This document shows, in pieces, positions 29,101 through 35,165 of a stretch of DNA of 64,000 bases (its first letter is position 1; each line of letters starts with the position of its first letter). Origin of the DNA: JANRLF01 sp033762815 (lineage in GTDB: Bacteria; Bacteroidota; Bacteroidia; Chitinophagales; CAIOSU01). A program made the position numbers and the translations under genes. The DNA lies in contig JANRLF010000002.1 of NCBI GenBank assembly GCA_033762815.1, positions 124,001-188,000 on the forward strand. The letters run 5' to 3'. The notes beneath the pieces were generated by a model. The model was not told where the DNA came from. It searched no databases and worked only from the letters and a program-made list of their open reading frames with translations.

Positions 29101-29888
29101 AAATGATGGTCAAGTACCCAGTTGAGAAAAATGGTTTGGGTGTGAGTTTAGTTTCAGGATATTTGGACTCTGTTGAGCTTGCCGAGGGAAGAAGAGCTCA
29201 GTATAGTAGTACAATCATAACCATGCTTGCTAAGTCTGAAGCTTGGAACGATATTGAGTTGTTTTACAACGACGTCATTACTAGCGGTTTACTGTCTCAA
29301 GATGAAGAGGCTATGGTACGCTTCACATACTTTACGGTAAAAAACGACGACAGCAAAATAGCGGCATTGCTTAATCAATTCAGTCCCTCTGATAGCGATT
29401 TACGGGATTGGGTCTCCATTCAAAAAATAAACTATGCAAATAACGCTCAAGGCATACTTCTCTCAGAGCTTTCCCAAGCGGAATTAAATATATTGCAAGA
29501 TATTATACGAAGGAACGGCAAGTATGCATCATTGGCAAGAACTAAGCTAAACAGTGTTTATGGTGGGTTTGAATATCAGTTTAAACAAGCCATTCCCCCA
29601 CATGCACCAAAAGACGAAATGGTTATTGCCACACAAGGCAACACGGCATATGTATTCCCGAATCCATTCGACCAGGGTTTTCGATTGGTTTATCGTATTG
29701 AGGATAACATTAAGGATGCTTATGCAATAGTAACCGATGTGCTTGGTCGCAATATCATAACGGTGCCATTGGACAAACAAAATGGCACTTTGGACTTTGA
29801 CTTATCTCCTTATGCCAATGGATTCTATCTACTCACTATTTTTAATGATGGCGAGCAGTTTTCAGTAAATCGGCTGGTAAAAAATTAA
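17187..29888 (+). CDS. Giant T9SS-exported adhesin-like protein with about 19 SprB-type repeats
   Basis: A 4233-residue surface or secreted protein. A signal peptide occupies about residues 1-20. Residues about 20-1590 are beta-rich domains with many Cys and Asn, of no family I can name. Residues about 1600-3370 hold some 19 SprB-like repeats of 70-100 residues, each with an opening Cys near a DGS/NGS turn, a GG(x)PY.Y.W-like core and an AGTYTVTVTDANGC-like end. They are interrupted at about 2585-2790 by a different, probably jelly-roll-like domain. Residues about 3372-3905 resemble a right-handed parallel beta-helix (N-rich, repeated IxxNxF). A helical linker (about 3960-4150) leads to a type A sorting domain (VFPNPF, VLGRNI, LSPYANGFYLLTI). 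SprB itself is the gliding adhesin, but no gliding genes are adjacent, so the role is inferred as adhesion. It is a single-gene unit with a strong terminator. Confidence 0.92.
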   Translation: MHKRIASLAVLTLLCLLGRASNINLFTNACTVSPTCTNVPFALTMVNTDAVNPASFDLTITFNDVDVNADANFVLITNPYASVSASGDDFVTIQVVNLPSGSTTLSYSIYLPCELIPNSNPTGQTFYLDQTFSTSNVTNGFNVSLPQVLHCQLEFDYLSQASTSTGYNVSVPFGGSGIIRDTLINAWTNDFTGFIDMTADFNGCNATLGNFTYELISSQNVSSGVLPITFPSQINVQQGYKLVVAASVTMSDCSDCNFIPVHIKWGCQLNTCRDITKPLSIDVQNASFPHVSITRITPTEQIAWDPSCSGDETLWEYLIINEGSIPAENVRLWLQNTWANSFTFIQQSSVELLPVDSRFPQFTSPILPYPVGVFTAYGLQGTAASCANVYPQNDPAIQEYKFGYNINFQLGGGQALILRFKTYRCCASNVSFEDAMVEGINYNRWLLKGWFGHQCVGSDVQMYQGPDIPYSNNNSTHPLNEFNHWGGAISGNLYDADSKPDLGLSQSIEQTITDLTGGPNGTCGSFEEFQVVNWSFPSLVTNVSDYDADIFCPNYTGLPDLVGDNPTGKFRIEVTLPSNVELDGSIPLTITSGNITWTALTSWNQVTGGYEAFFDIDQGWAVNGGAIVAPATSRILRDFLEGPSTINLRLRACCPLQGSGTQQVDVATQFIPNPSGGCTDCRINLSKVPIVLNLHCPGCVTPGIIIEEFTLHRTNYDFEDINDDGLPEGANGNNQLIPIDITSYNPAGDIKRTASIIGDRLESTVLGRLQEGDATNTGFELEPWEQGCGGNVHLDHLYLEQIVPNVNVPYLNIDNSTTIELIHIRNSTATSHSIPFVPVPYVYGGNTFFTYYVDLSTLTPPIVIQDNDTVILKSQYSVCANPSDVDGITVNNLMYFTPMPLPINTPPSLSHPLLPDDWPVNGSPSCTDPNGAPLWVCEGMGGMHYIYPIKHQITHNEIQSNFFTNPTQCSKPGNVEVSYYIKGPGPYNAFPYEYRLMPDIDELQLDLGPQLSGTPGPVSFHLNVPDGFEASVVNLYTRANDYRCFNVPIPSAIGNSGVVPNTSVTGPASMDFFPDLTSIEYMPMYTTVSGINANPINGFIPAPSLCPPAQNNVPFQYLQFNSQPILLLSDESFTQGIQYKLRALCSSDVDETTITNNDFSATIPNYADGCNPANQDIEVHSNAAPITISQPIFQLQAQFEAPVYNQSTVTFSFTLTTPAGATASNAMVYFNTDLLPSDISLNGFFFHNPSPQPIIGSGLIYNGGNYFMFPLGEIAGTYYYSISFNYDNCNVLTSTDDFLLPLSYNWNCDGYILPEPNGGQPEDNCSQPQSVTLDLTPPEVFADIVNSEFPYLNSCSPYSFTTTLHSVELGGIGNIIGEIYLPEEIIVDGGFSLSMDNQTPCAITPTSFLNNGNGYNVYTFDLTNLTSFADMGTAPCVDNMVGFDGMNSVDGSELTISFDVHTTACTTIDPAYVVFSGIYYCGTQFSQSDSFNIDPDGFAVPVSNNCFDLPNFSSQIICSTGVYNYLFTASDNANFPITADWDNMPGIEDTFDETDPNPHSTAPVGGFQPGQTYTLTVTDASGTCSQSITATINYPVEATAIGIDALCYGLNGTISITNVTGGSPDPLDPPTSYTYIFNGQTHTFTTPFPHNIPVPAGTYNITVQVDHPNGTCTDHITVTINQPQQLAINVVEVVPACNTGNDGSITVNVTGGILDYDYNWNPNVSNGPVASNLAPGLYTLQVYDQNHCPATLSIDVPELLEVVVDVIHTCNNECNGEIALNVTSTGSNSILTYGWQDLDNSNPLPPTASITNLCAGQYAYTVTESPTGCTVTDIVEVNPSTLIVLDLDFTQVTCYGDEDGSASVGVVSGGVAPFEYEWSSLDPQWPHQTTPSINNLPAGTYTVVVTDANGCFMSGVVTVLSPDPIVINLSQTMPISCVGSTDGELSTNVTGGNGGYTFAWTAPITDPDPSAGGLGAGTYTVTVTDMLNCQASESITISDPPAFAMQMYFDYRACDIDDRAIVYVNFCDDNLQNCTPGTPGYTFSWSSPNCIYSNLPPLYPTTITVPGTYTLTITDANGCSIVQPVTIEHQSPINITPTVVNADCGTSNGSITLTVTGGVENWPYEYQWSPSGPNSPTNTNLAPGSYVVTVSQHETGLYGNEIWRCEEILHIKVLGDFTPQVEVTNACFGESNGSIEILNPQTGDYYTLWEGTVPYPSYNPVYNGLAPGQYTIVVGNSITFCIGSITVTVGENPEIVMINNAGSYVHCFGESSGSIIPIIGGGTQPYHFQWGAPIPSGQSTDANQYNLYADSYPVTITDDIGCTLEYVYDIIEPAQFVIVPYNVTPASSCNANDGSVLLGFGGGPYPDNIHYSISFNNGMEVWYGPINTGPVQLNNLVPGSYTIDAYSSSFQCPADEIIVEIGGGLNIDAIIQPASCHNFSDGTANIDVSNATGTVHCIWTTLPGPPDQLSMTGLAAGSYPLTIYDDVCTTSYTITVTEPDQIIPSIAIVAEPCNDATGELTVIAVGGSGNFNFVWSSSDQNWPHQLSQTISNLVANTYTVTVSEVNNNNCFAVASIDLLNSQNCCKHIYGEFVESFDDVTIADGNEENAFNIYASTFSDWMVATGTPSIYGNGDIPGVIADEGLQYAVLRVCDQSSSNLLSEGLLFSYPFLTAGNYVISASLMNIPIGTNSGVELDLYLLQNPINYNYQSGVDCMPTDPVPFPPDAFLLTTFSNIQQGTWQGQSITFSNLPANYNYLWFRARYTNPNIQQDPAMLALDRIIIQYDFPNSLLITDVVDNISCHGACDGSIDISIAGGTPQYNIYWNGLPTSGPNPPDPTLEDQSNLCPGLYIVNVTDLRGCTASASFNITEPAEMVLNATATPLSNCNANDGQIDLTFSGGSGDFVLSWGTSSVSITSPTTSWNIAGLSAGNYVLTLMDVANGCTVSTTVQVTGGIIVNAQVNPETCLGQNGSIYLNPSGGLSGYSFNWINPSGQFGNAIYGLSAGTYTVLVTDMNQCSTLVNIEVPLIDDFQLSYTVVEPSCHGYSNGNIVFNPSGGIGGYQFHIVETDPNNNVFYDVWSGNYGFYDLSAGEYSATVTDIGSQCSLTINFTIEEPDPLVVSLTHTDAYCGSDNGTVTVDVSGGTPGYTYTWTMLPSGQQFFPWQNGNSFNGFGGSNYELTVTDDNGCSHSQQFTILQTGFPLVQTSGIDPICTASNGTLMAQIVGGGVGPYTFQWFDDNGDPVGQPSSAPDHTIVSVADQPAGQYFVVVFDANQCQSGNGVELVAEIHDVNVFVDVDNPCTIGAEVNAVAIPSGGTESYSYHWHWDTPTPTDDYTEDISNLQAGVTYSLTVTDANGCSGTASVVGPEECCIGYFKETHTIVNDQYVTDHSQNGYLIFPERAFIAQNLIIPPTVNIVDITNCDVVFNEHTLIELQGNTHLRANNSVFRPCSENTNWSTILFRGNSTGQVNECTFKNATCGLFMFNVSSGGVSANSNLFRNCIIGILAAGGHLTEEITGNSFVRDNNYHPYLPLNGNPPLFPPAENRGIYLYYTAMDKMISDNSFIYSDISPIQLSYGIYSESSDATISQNNFINLYRALEATGDNSSLTFASNTISYDEGGNQNTAGIHAISVINSTVGIYYIGANEINYSHQSAEGNLPFGDVAIYAEDIGDRMIIAQNEIKGFNIGIQAKNVNDLTVAANKIYEFLNQGIYVEGCGNAMVTLNEIHGIGFALPSLFMAGIHAPNPLGGLFITKNIIRMHGIADIDDYDQQTGLPTYHNLGISNGIEYAAGHGYNTMMHRIRENCIYDCQRSIFLFDGPNTDYSIPAIVNNHLYNYTDAGLFIQDYYGHPNGALFGDIGNNTDLPFSAGRNTFVSNFLPTPDNWGNALDIESTNPIWSFGNSADLRINNNVQILSPDVVYTSNASCAGVLGNSSNEYHEDLFPLFMIREESNENESEESPLFSTSQLNEIKKMMVKYPVEKNGLGVSLVSGYLDSVELAEGRRAQYSSTIITMLAKSEAWNDIELFYNDVITSGLLSQDEEAMVRFTYFTVKNDDSKIAALLNQFSPSDSDLRDWVSIQKINYANNAQGILLSELSQAELNILQDIIRRNGKYASLARTKLNSVYGGFEYQFKQAIPPHAPKDEMVIATQGNTAYVFPNPFDQGFRLVYRIEDNIKDAYAIVTDVLGRNIITVPLDKQNGTLDFDLSPYANGFYLLTIFNDGEQFSVNRLVKN

Positions 29889-29926
29889 AAAAGAGGGGCT
29901 TTCTCCTTAGAAAGCCCCTCTTTTTT
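29887..29926. terminator. Bidirectional terminator between the giant gene and tRNA-Arg
   Basis: A 17-bp perfect stem (29887-29903 with 29910-29926) containing GAGGGGCTTTC, an A run on the left and a T run on the right. It starts inside the stop codon of the giant gene and can serve the convergent tRNA-Arg transcript as well. Confidence 0.93.
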
Positions 29927-29957
29927 AATCTTCTTAACAGGTATAGTATACTATCCG

Positions 29958-30031
29958 TGACCTCGGAGGGATTCGAACCCCCAACCAACAGAACCGGAAT
30001 CTGTCATTCTATCCAATTGAACTACGAGGCC
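29958..30031 (-). tRNA. tRNA-Arg (anticodon CCG)
   Basis: A 74-nt cloverleaf without encoded CCA on the minus strand. Acceptor GGCCTCG pairs with CGAGGTC (one G-U pair), discriminator A at 29958. The anticodon stem ACAGA/TCTGT encloses loop TTCCGGT, giving anticodon CCG (bases 29997-29995). The T loop is GGTTCGAATCC. Confidence 0.96.
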
Positions 30032-30038
30032 TGTGGCA

Positions 30039-30046
30039 CAAAATTA
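30039..30046 (-). promoter_or_regulatory. -7 box upstream of tRNA-Arg
   Basis: TAATTTTG on the minus strand, seven bases before the mature tRNA 5' end. Confidence 0.55.
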
Positions 30047-30050
30047 ATAC

Positions 30051-30080
30051 TTTGGCACCGCTTTCCTAAAATTACTTTTG
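30051..30080 (+). promoter_or_regulatory. Promoter for the hotdog acyl-CoA thioesterase
   Basis: TTTG at 30051-30054 and TACTTTTG at 30073-30080 with 18 bases between, 32 bases before the ATG. It is back to back with the tRNA-Arg -7 box. Confidence 0.65.
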
Positions 30081-30112
30081 ATAGCTTTACGGTTGCTAAT
30101 TGAACAAGTACC

Positions 30113-30643
30113 ATGACTGCAAAATTCCCAAAGGAATCGGAAACCGTAATGACGGAAATTGTATTGCCTAATGATACCAACGCTTTGCACAACTTGCGCG
30201 GCGGTAAAATTTTGCACTGGATGGACATTGCTTCTGCTATCGCGGCAGGCAAACATGCTCAATCGGTGGTGGTAACCGTTTCCGTTGATAACGTATCGTT
30301 CGAGAATCCAATAAAGTTGGGGGACGTAGTAACTATAAGAGCAAAGGTGACAAGGGTTTTCAAAACCTCAATAGAAACTTACATAGAAGTAACTGCAGAG
30401 AACTTGCCTACCAAAACAAAATATAAATGCAACACGGCTTATTATACTTTTGTTGCTTTGAACAGTAATGGCAAGCCTATGGAAGCGCCACAAGTTACTC
30501 CTGAAACGGATGAAGAAAAGGAACATTATAGCGGTGCCATGAGAAGGAGGGAACTACGATTGATATTGGGCGGAAGGATGAACCCAAGTCAAGCCACGGA
30601 ATTAAAATCATTGTTTGAAGTAGCGGCTACCGTTCAGAAGTAA
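30113..30643 (+). CDS. Acyl-CoA thioesterase (YciA/BACH-type hotdog)
   Basis: It hydrolyses acyl-CoAs in the cytoplasm. The family pattern is clear: NDTNALHNLRGGKILHWMDI, with the Asn and Asp that mark the YciA/BACH active site, then ASAIAAGKHA, VSVDNVSFENPIKLGD and CNTAYYTFVALN. At 176 residues it is a single hotdog domain with a short C-terminal extension. Its 3' end overlaps the convergent M16-like gene by 10 bases. Confidence 0.92.
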   Translation: MTAKFPKESETVMTEIVLPNDTNALHNLRGGKILHWMDIASAIAAGKHAQSVVVTVSVDNVSFENPIKLGDVVTIRAKVTRVFKTSIETYIEVTAENLPTKTKYKCNTAYYTFVALNSNGKPMEAPQVTPETDEEKEHYSGAMRRRELRLILGGRMNPSQATELKSLFEVAATVQK

Positions 30644-32328
30644 GAGTAAGTGCAATAGACTTGAAAGCCTAAATCAGGTGCTTTTTCACCAGGTTCTATT
30701 AAACCGCCAGTGCCTACCAATTGTTTCTCATCAACCCCTTTTTCTACAAGCGCTTTCACTATTTTAAGTGCCCTGTAAACGTCAAGCCTAATTTTTTTAC
30801 TTGGTATTAGGCTGCCCGGTGTAATGGTAAAGCCAGGATGCTCTTCAATAAACTTCACCATTTGTTCATCGCTAACTTGCAACAACTCGTTTTTCTCAGC
30901 TACCCCACTGACCACCAGCTTTATCTGCGGATTAATTTTTAACAATTGGGCCAGGCTTTGAATCAAACTATCTTGGTTGGTATTGGCAGCGGCATTTCCG
31001 GTATTCTTCAAAAAGTAAAATCGATAACTTTCTATAGGATAAGTATCTGTAAAAAAAGTATCGGTCTGGTAGGTTTTCCTGTCGGCTTGGGTTATTATCA
31101 AACCTGTAATAAAATTTTTGTGGTACATAAAATGCTGTGCAAAGCCACACAAATCCTCTATAGTCAGTGATTTCAGTCTTTCTTCATAACGATCGTAATC
31201 GTCAATAGTGCTGTTTAGCCAACTCTGGGCCACCAATTGCGTATTTGTTAGGGGATTAGCCATATCCGTTTTAAACTGTTGTAGCATTTTTTCCTTGGCT
31301 ATTTCCAACTCTGATGCAGTAAATAGTTTCCCTTCCCTTAAATGCTGCAATATTTTAAATACACTATGATAAGCTGAATCCGCTTTTTCAGGTTTTACTT
31401 CAATCCGCAAAGTAATATCAGAAGCATAAGGCAATTGCTGAGTTTCAAGCCTTAAGCTTGAAATATGTGAGCTGTCTGCAAATTTCTTTACTGATGCTGC
31501 ATTGTTAGCCACTTCCATTAGCAGTGCCCCGGCTAATGGCAATTGTTTGTCGTTTCTGTAGGCCGCTCCTTTAAACTGTATCAAAAATGTGGGCAGGCCT
31601 GTAGGCTGTTCCAGCACAATTTGCGATTTATAGCCCAAATCATTTGGAAAAGGTACCGGATACTTGGAAAAGTAACCAAAACGGCCTTTCTGCCAGCCAG
31701 CTATGGTCGTTTGGATAATATTGTATACTTCTCGACTGCTTACATTACCTCTGATAACTAAAATGGCATTATCGGCATTATAAAAAAGGCCGTGTACTTT
31801 TGGTACCATCTGTTTTGCAGCATCCGAAAGCGAATCGGGAATAGAGGTAACACGGCTATAGTAGTTGCCCCAAAGCTGTTTTCTGATATGAAGGTAGTCT
31901 GAAGATGAAGTATCAATAGGGAGAGAATAAACACCAGAACTTGGAAGCGGTGCTGCGTTAGAAAGACTTTCGGTTAGCCTGCTCAAAGTTTTTTCCAAAG
32001 TCCCTACCTGATTGGTGATGATATAGCTAATACCATCATTCCCTATTTTTTCAGATACAGAAGCCCCTACGGATTCCATATCTTGCTTCAATTTAGTAAA
32101 AAAAATCGTATGGTAGGCCAATACTGCACCCCAAGTGCTATCTGCTTCCGCAAAGGAGCCCGCCCTGATAGTAAGGTTTAAAGTTAGCCTAGTGTCCGTT
32201 GGTGCATTTATAAGAAAAACATCCAATTTATTGAACAGGAGGAAATGGTATTCGTTGGGTTTTAAATAGGATTGGCCTTGAGACCAAATAGAAATAAACA
32301 GCAATATCACTAAGCATATCCTTTGCAT
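30634..32328 (-). CDS. Non-catalytic M16 peptidase-like protein fused to an OmpA-like C-terminal domain
   Basis: A secreted or periplasmic protein of 564 residues with signal peptide MQRICLVILLFISIWSQGQS. The body has the M16 (insulinase) fold pattern: LTLNLTIRAGSF, a mid-region NADNAILVIRGNVSSREV, and FKGAAYRNDKQLPLAGALLMEV. The zinc motif HxxEH is missing: its place reads GAVLAYHTIFF, so the domain is probably inactive. From about residue 450 the sequence switches to an OmpA-like pattern (LLKINPQIKLVVSG, then RLDVYRALKIVKALVEKGVD and LVGTGG), possibly binding peptidoglycan. I chose ATG 32328 over an upstream TTG at 32391 because it begins the signal peptide and a -7 box lies between them. 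Confidence 0.8.
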   Translation of the reverse strand: MQRICLVILLFISIWSQGQSYLKPNEYHFLLFNKLDVFLINAPTDTRLTLNLTIRAGSFAEADSTWGAVLAYHTIFFTKLKQDMESVGASVSEKIGNDGISYIITNQVGTLEKTLSRLTESLSNAAPLPSSGVYSLPIDTSSSDYLHIRKQLWGNYYSRVTSIPDSLSDAAKQMVPKVHGLFYNADNAILVIRGNVSSREVYNIIQTTIAGWQKGRFGYFSKYPVPFPNDLGYKSQIVLEQPTGLPTFLIQFKGAAYRNDKQLPLAGALLMEVANNAASVKKFADSSHISSLRLETQQLPYASDITLRIEVKPEKADSAYHSVFKILQHLREGKLFTASELEIAKEKMLQQFKTDMANPLTNTQLVAQSWLNSTIDDYDRYEERLKSLTIEDLCGFAQHFMYHKNFITGLIITQADRKTYQTDTFFTDTYPIESYRFYFLKNTGNAAANTNQDSLIQSLAQLLKINPQIKLVVSGVAEKNELLQVSDEQMVKFIEEHPGFTITPGSLIPSKKIRLDVYRALKIVKALVEKGVDEKQLVGTGGLIEPGEKAPDLGFQVYCTYSYF

Positions 32329-32350
32329 TCCTTCTATCCAGTTGCTTCTA

Positions 32351-32358
32351 CAAAAATA
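32351..32358 (-). promoter_or_regulatory. -7 box upstream of the M16/OmpA-like gene
   Basis: TATTTTTG on the minus strand, 22 bases before the ATG at 32328. Its position supports that ATG over the upstream TTG. Confidence 0.5.
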
Positions 32359-32393
32359 CGACAAAACGCTTAATGGGGCATCAGGTACCAAAA

Positions 32394-33176
32394 TCAGAAG
32401 TACAAGGTGTACACATCACGTTGTTTAATTTCCTTGCGGAAAAACACAATGCCCAGCCGCCATAGGTCAATCGCCAGGGTTACCTGTGAGTGTGTAGTAA
32501 TTTGTTTCCATGCCTCAGTCATGCCCGGCGACCAGTATATATCATCAAAAACCATGATGGTTGAGGTGTTAGTTAATGGCACACATTGCGCAAAGTAATC
32601 TAGCGTTGCTTCTTTTGTATGGTTGCCGTCGATGAATACAAAATCCAGTTTCTCTAGTTTTTCCAGCGCAAATGGTAATGTTTCCTTAAAGTTGCCTCTC
32701 AATATTTGTACCTGATGAGCATCTGCCTCATGTAAGTTTTTCAAAGCCAAATCTGCTAGCATTGGGTTTCCTTCCAAGCTAACGAATGGTGCTTTTTTCT
32801 TTGCCAATGCAAGGTGCAAGGTACTAAATCCCAACCCGGTGCCAATTTCTAACAAATTTTGTGGCTGGTAATAGTTAATCATTTTGAACAATAGGCGGGC
32901 ATGTTTACTAGGTAAGGCAGTTTTGTGAAAAAGGTGGCTTACTGTATCGGTTTTACCATTTTGCGACAGCGAGCCTAAATCGCTAAGTAGTATTGATTGC
33001 TGATTATTGCGATACTGCTGCTCAATGCTTGCTATAGCTTCGTATGCATAAAATTGCCGTTCGTCGTTTAGCACTTCATTGATAAAATCAAAAACGAAAG
33101 GAGAATGGATGAGATACCTGCTTTGGCCCTTTACTAGATACTGTAAAAAACTTTTTAGGCGATGCCATTTGTGCAT
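32394..33176 (-). CDS. SAM-dependent methyltransferase (O-methyltransferase-like)
   Basis: A class I Rossmann methyltransferase of 260 residues. Motif I is LLEIGTGLGFSTLHLA; the acidic end of strand 2 is SLEGNP. Motif IV is LDFVFIDGNHTKEATLDYF, which resembles the catechol-O-methyltransferase-like group (DGNH), followed by VFDDIYWSPGM. The N-terminal 60 residues (INEVLNDERQFYAYEAI) match a Bacteroidota subgroup with this extension. The substrate is unknown. It precedes the M16-like gene on the same strand. Confidence 0.85.
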   Translation of the reverse strand: MHKWHRLKSFLQYLVKGQSRYLIHSPFVFDFINEVLNDERQFYAYEAIASIEQQYRNNQQSILLSDLGSLSQNGKTDTVSHLFHKTALPSKHARLLFKMINYYQPQNLLEIGTGLGFSTLHLALAKKKAPFVSLEGNPMLADLALKNLHEADAHQVQILRGNFKETLPFALEKLEKLDFVFIDGNHTKEATLDYFAQCVPLTNTSTIMVFDDIYWSPGMTEAWKQITTHSQVTLAIDLWRLGIVFFRKEIKQRDVYTLYF

Positions 33177-33265
33177 CGTGCAAAAATAATGGCCTTTAGT
33201 GGCTTAATGCAGTAATGGAGTGAATTTGGTATGAGCTTTGTTTTTATAAATGAAATATCATTGCA

Positions 33266-34066
33266 ATGCGGCAGCTATCCCTTATTCTATTAATTAGTGG
33301 AGCGAGTTTATGGTCAAATGCCCAAAATGGATTCCATATTGGCAGCACCTCTACATTTGGCGGTTCATGGATACTGAACCAAAACAATTATGAAACCTTA
33401 GAGGGTTGTGCGGTAATTAGCAAATCGGAACTGGGCTATAGGTTTAAATTTGGCTACAATTTAGGTGTACAGATGGGTTACAATTTTAATAATCGCATAG
33501 GCATAGTATGGGCTGTTACATATAATCAGGCTGGACAAAACTATGAGGACACCTTTAATCCAGGTGCTGCTTTCTGCCCCGATCCTTACCACGTAGTTCG
33601 GAAGATTGATTTAAAATATCTTCAGGTGCCTCTTTACTTTAAATATACTTTCGGTCCCTACGGAAAACGGATACAATATTATGGTATGCTGGGTCCACAG
33701 TTGGGTATTATGCTGAAACCAACGGAGACTGTTGTTATCAATGGGGTTGAAAAAACGGATTTGCAAAGTGCCAATTTAAAATTCCATGATTTTGATTTTG
33801 GTTTGGCCCTTGGTGCCGGTGCGGATATTTACCTCAATCAACATATTTACTTCGAAATTGGCGCACTCACCTACTTAGGTACGGATATCAACGGCAATTA
33901 TGTCCGTAATTTGGAATGGTTCAGTAAAAATGATGTCGGCTATCAATCCTCACACAACTTTCGCTTAGGGCTTGATGTGGGTATCCATTATCTATTCAAC
34001 AAAACGGCAGAAAATCCATTCAAGAAAAAAGAGGGTGTGCCTATCCCGCCTAAATCGGTTGATTAA
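33266..34066 (+). CDS. Outer membrane beta-barrel protein (porin-family type)
   Basis: A 266-residue protein with a signal peptide ending near SNAQ (residue 20). Alternating hydrophobic strands such as GVQMGYNFNNRIGIVWAVTY, LQVPLYFKYTFGPYGKRIQYYGMLGPQLGIM and FGLALGAGADIYLNQHIYFEIGALT are typical of the small OMP_b-brl barrels common in Bacteroidota. The C-terminal tail KKKEGVPIPPKSVD extends beyond the last strand. The function is unknown. Confidence 0.82.
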   Translation: MRQLSLILLISGASLWSNAQNGFHIGSTSTFGGSWILNQNNYETLEGCAVISKSELGYRFKFGYNLGVQMGYNFNNRIGIVWAVTYNQAGQNYEDTFNPGAAFCPDPYHVVRKIDLKYLQVPLYFKYTFGPYGKRIQYYGMLGPQLGIMLKPTETVVINGVEKTDLQSANLKFHDFDFGLALGAGADIYLNQHIYFEIGALTYLGTDINGNYVRNLEWFSKNDVGYQSSHNFRLGLDVGIHYLFNKTAENPFKKKEGVPIPPKSVD

Positions 34067-34139
34067 TGGTCAAAATCTAAACCTGCGTTTTGCTTAAATT
34101 CCTTTTCTTTGCGTACGTCAACCAATAAGTTTTATAGAA

Positions 34140-35123
34140 ATGGACAAACTAATAGCAAACTTTACCAACCAGTTGAGAGAGGCAATTGAAATTGCTTTGC
34201 AAGCTAATTTATCTCAACCTGCCAGTGAAATTAGAAATGTGGTAGTTACCGGTTTGGGTGGCTCAGGTATTGGCGGTAACCTTGTAGCGGAGTTTTTGGA
34301 GAAAGAGCTTAAAGTGCCTTTTCTTGTAAACAAGGATTATTTCATGCCTGCTTTTGTCAATGAATATACCTTAGTGGTGGCCTCATCTTACTCAGGTAAT
34401 ACGGAAGAAACACTAAATGCCCTACAGGAAGCTTTGGACAGAGGCGCTAAAATCGTTTGCGTAAGTTCGGGGGGCAAGTTGATTGATATAGCTAAAGAGA
34501 GGGGCTTGGACTATATTTTGGTTCCTAGCGGCAATCCACCACGTGCATCATTAGGCTACTCACTAGTGCAGCAATTGTACATCATGTACTATTTAGGGTT
34601 AGTTGGAAAAGGTTTTGAAAAGGATTTAAACGATGCCATTGACTTATTGGATAGGGAAGAAGAAGATATCAAAGAAAAGGCGAAGGATATAGCGGACAAA
34701 ATGCACAATAAAATTCCGATTGTGTACATAACCACCCCTATGGCATCGGTAGCGGTACGTTTCAGGCAGCAAATCAACGAAAACTCAAAAATGCTGTGTT
34801 GGAACCATACCATACCTGAAATGAACCACAATGAACTGGTGGGTTGGCGAAACGCAATAGGCCCTTGGGTTCCGGTTTTTTTGCGCAACCGCGATGATTA
34901 TAGCCGTAATCAGCAACGCATTGAAATCAATAAGGAAATTGTTTCCAAATACAGTGAACATGTGATAGAGATTTGGTCAAAAGGCAACTCCCTTATAGAG
35001 CGTGCCCTATATCTCATCCACCTTACCGATTGGGTTTCTTACTATTTGGCGGAATTGAATAAAGTGGATGCCACTGAGGTGCAGGTGATAGATTTCCTGA
35101 AAGGCTCATTGGCAAAAGCCTAA
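34140..35123 (+). CDS. Bifunctional phosphoglucose/phosphomannose isomerase
   Basis: It interconverts glucose-6-P or mannose-6-P with fructose-6-P. It has two SIS domains. The first has VTGLGGSGIGGNL and SSYSGNTEETLNAL (sugar-phosphate Ser/Thr loop); the second has the VYITTPMASVAVRFRQQINENSK block and NHTIPEMNHNELVGW, diagnostic for the PGI/PMI family rather than classical PGI. It is 327 residues long. lipB follows 42 bases later on the same strand. Confidence 0.93.
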   Translation: MDKLIANFTNQLREAIEIALQANLSQPASEIRNVVVTGLGGSGIGGNLVAEFLEKELKVPFLVNKDYFMPAFVNEYTLVVASSYSGNTEETLNALQEALDRGAKIVCVSSGGKLIDIAKERGLDYILVPSGNPPRASLGYSLVQQLYIMYYLGLVGKGFEKDLNDAIDLLDREEEDIKEKAKDIADKMHNKIPIVYITTPMASVAVRFRQQINENSKMLCWNHTIPEMNHNELVGWRNAIGPWVPVFLRNRDDYSRNQQRIEINKEIVSKYSEHVIEIWSKGNSLIERALYLIHLTDWVSYYLAELNKVDATEVQVIDFLKGSLAKA

Positions 35124-35165
35124 TCAGAACCCTTTTGGGGTTGCTGGCGTTAGTAGGAGTTATAA

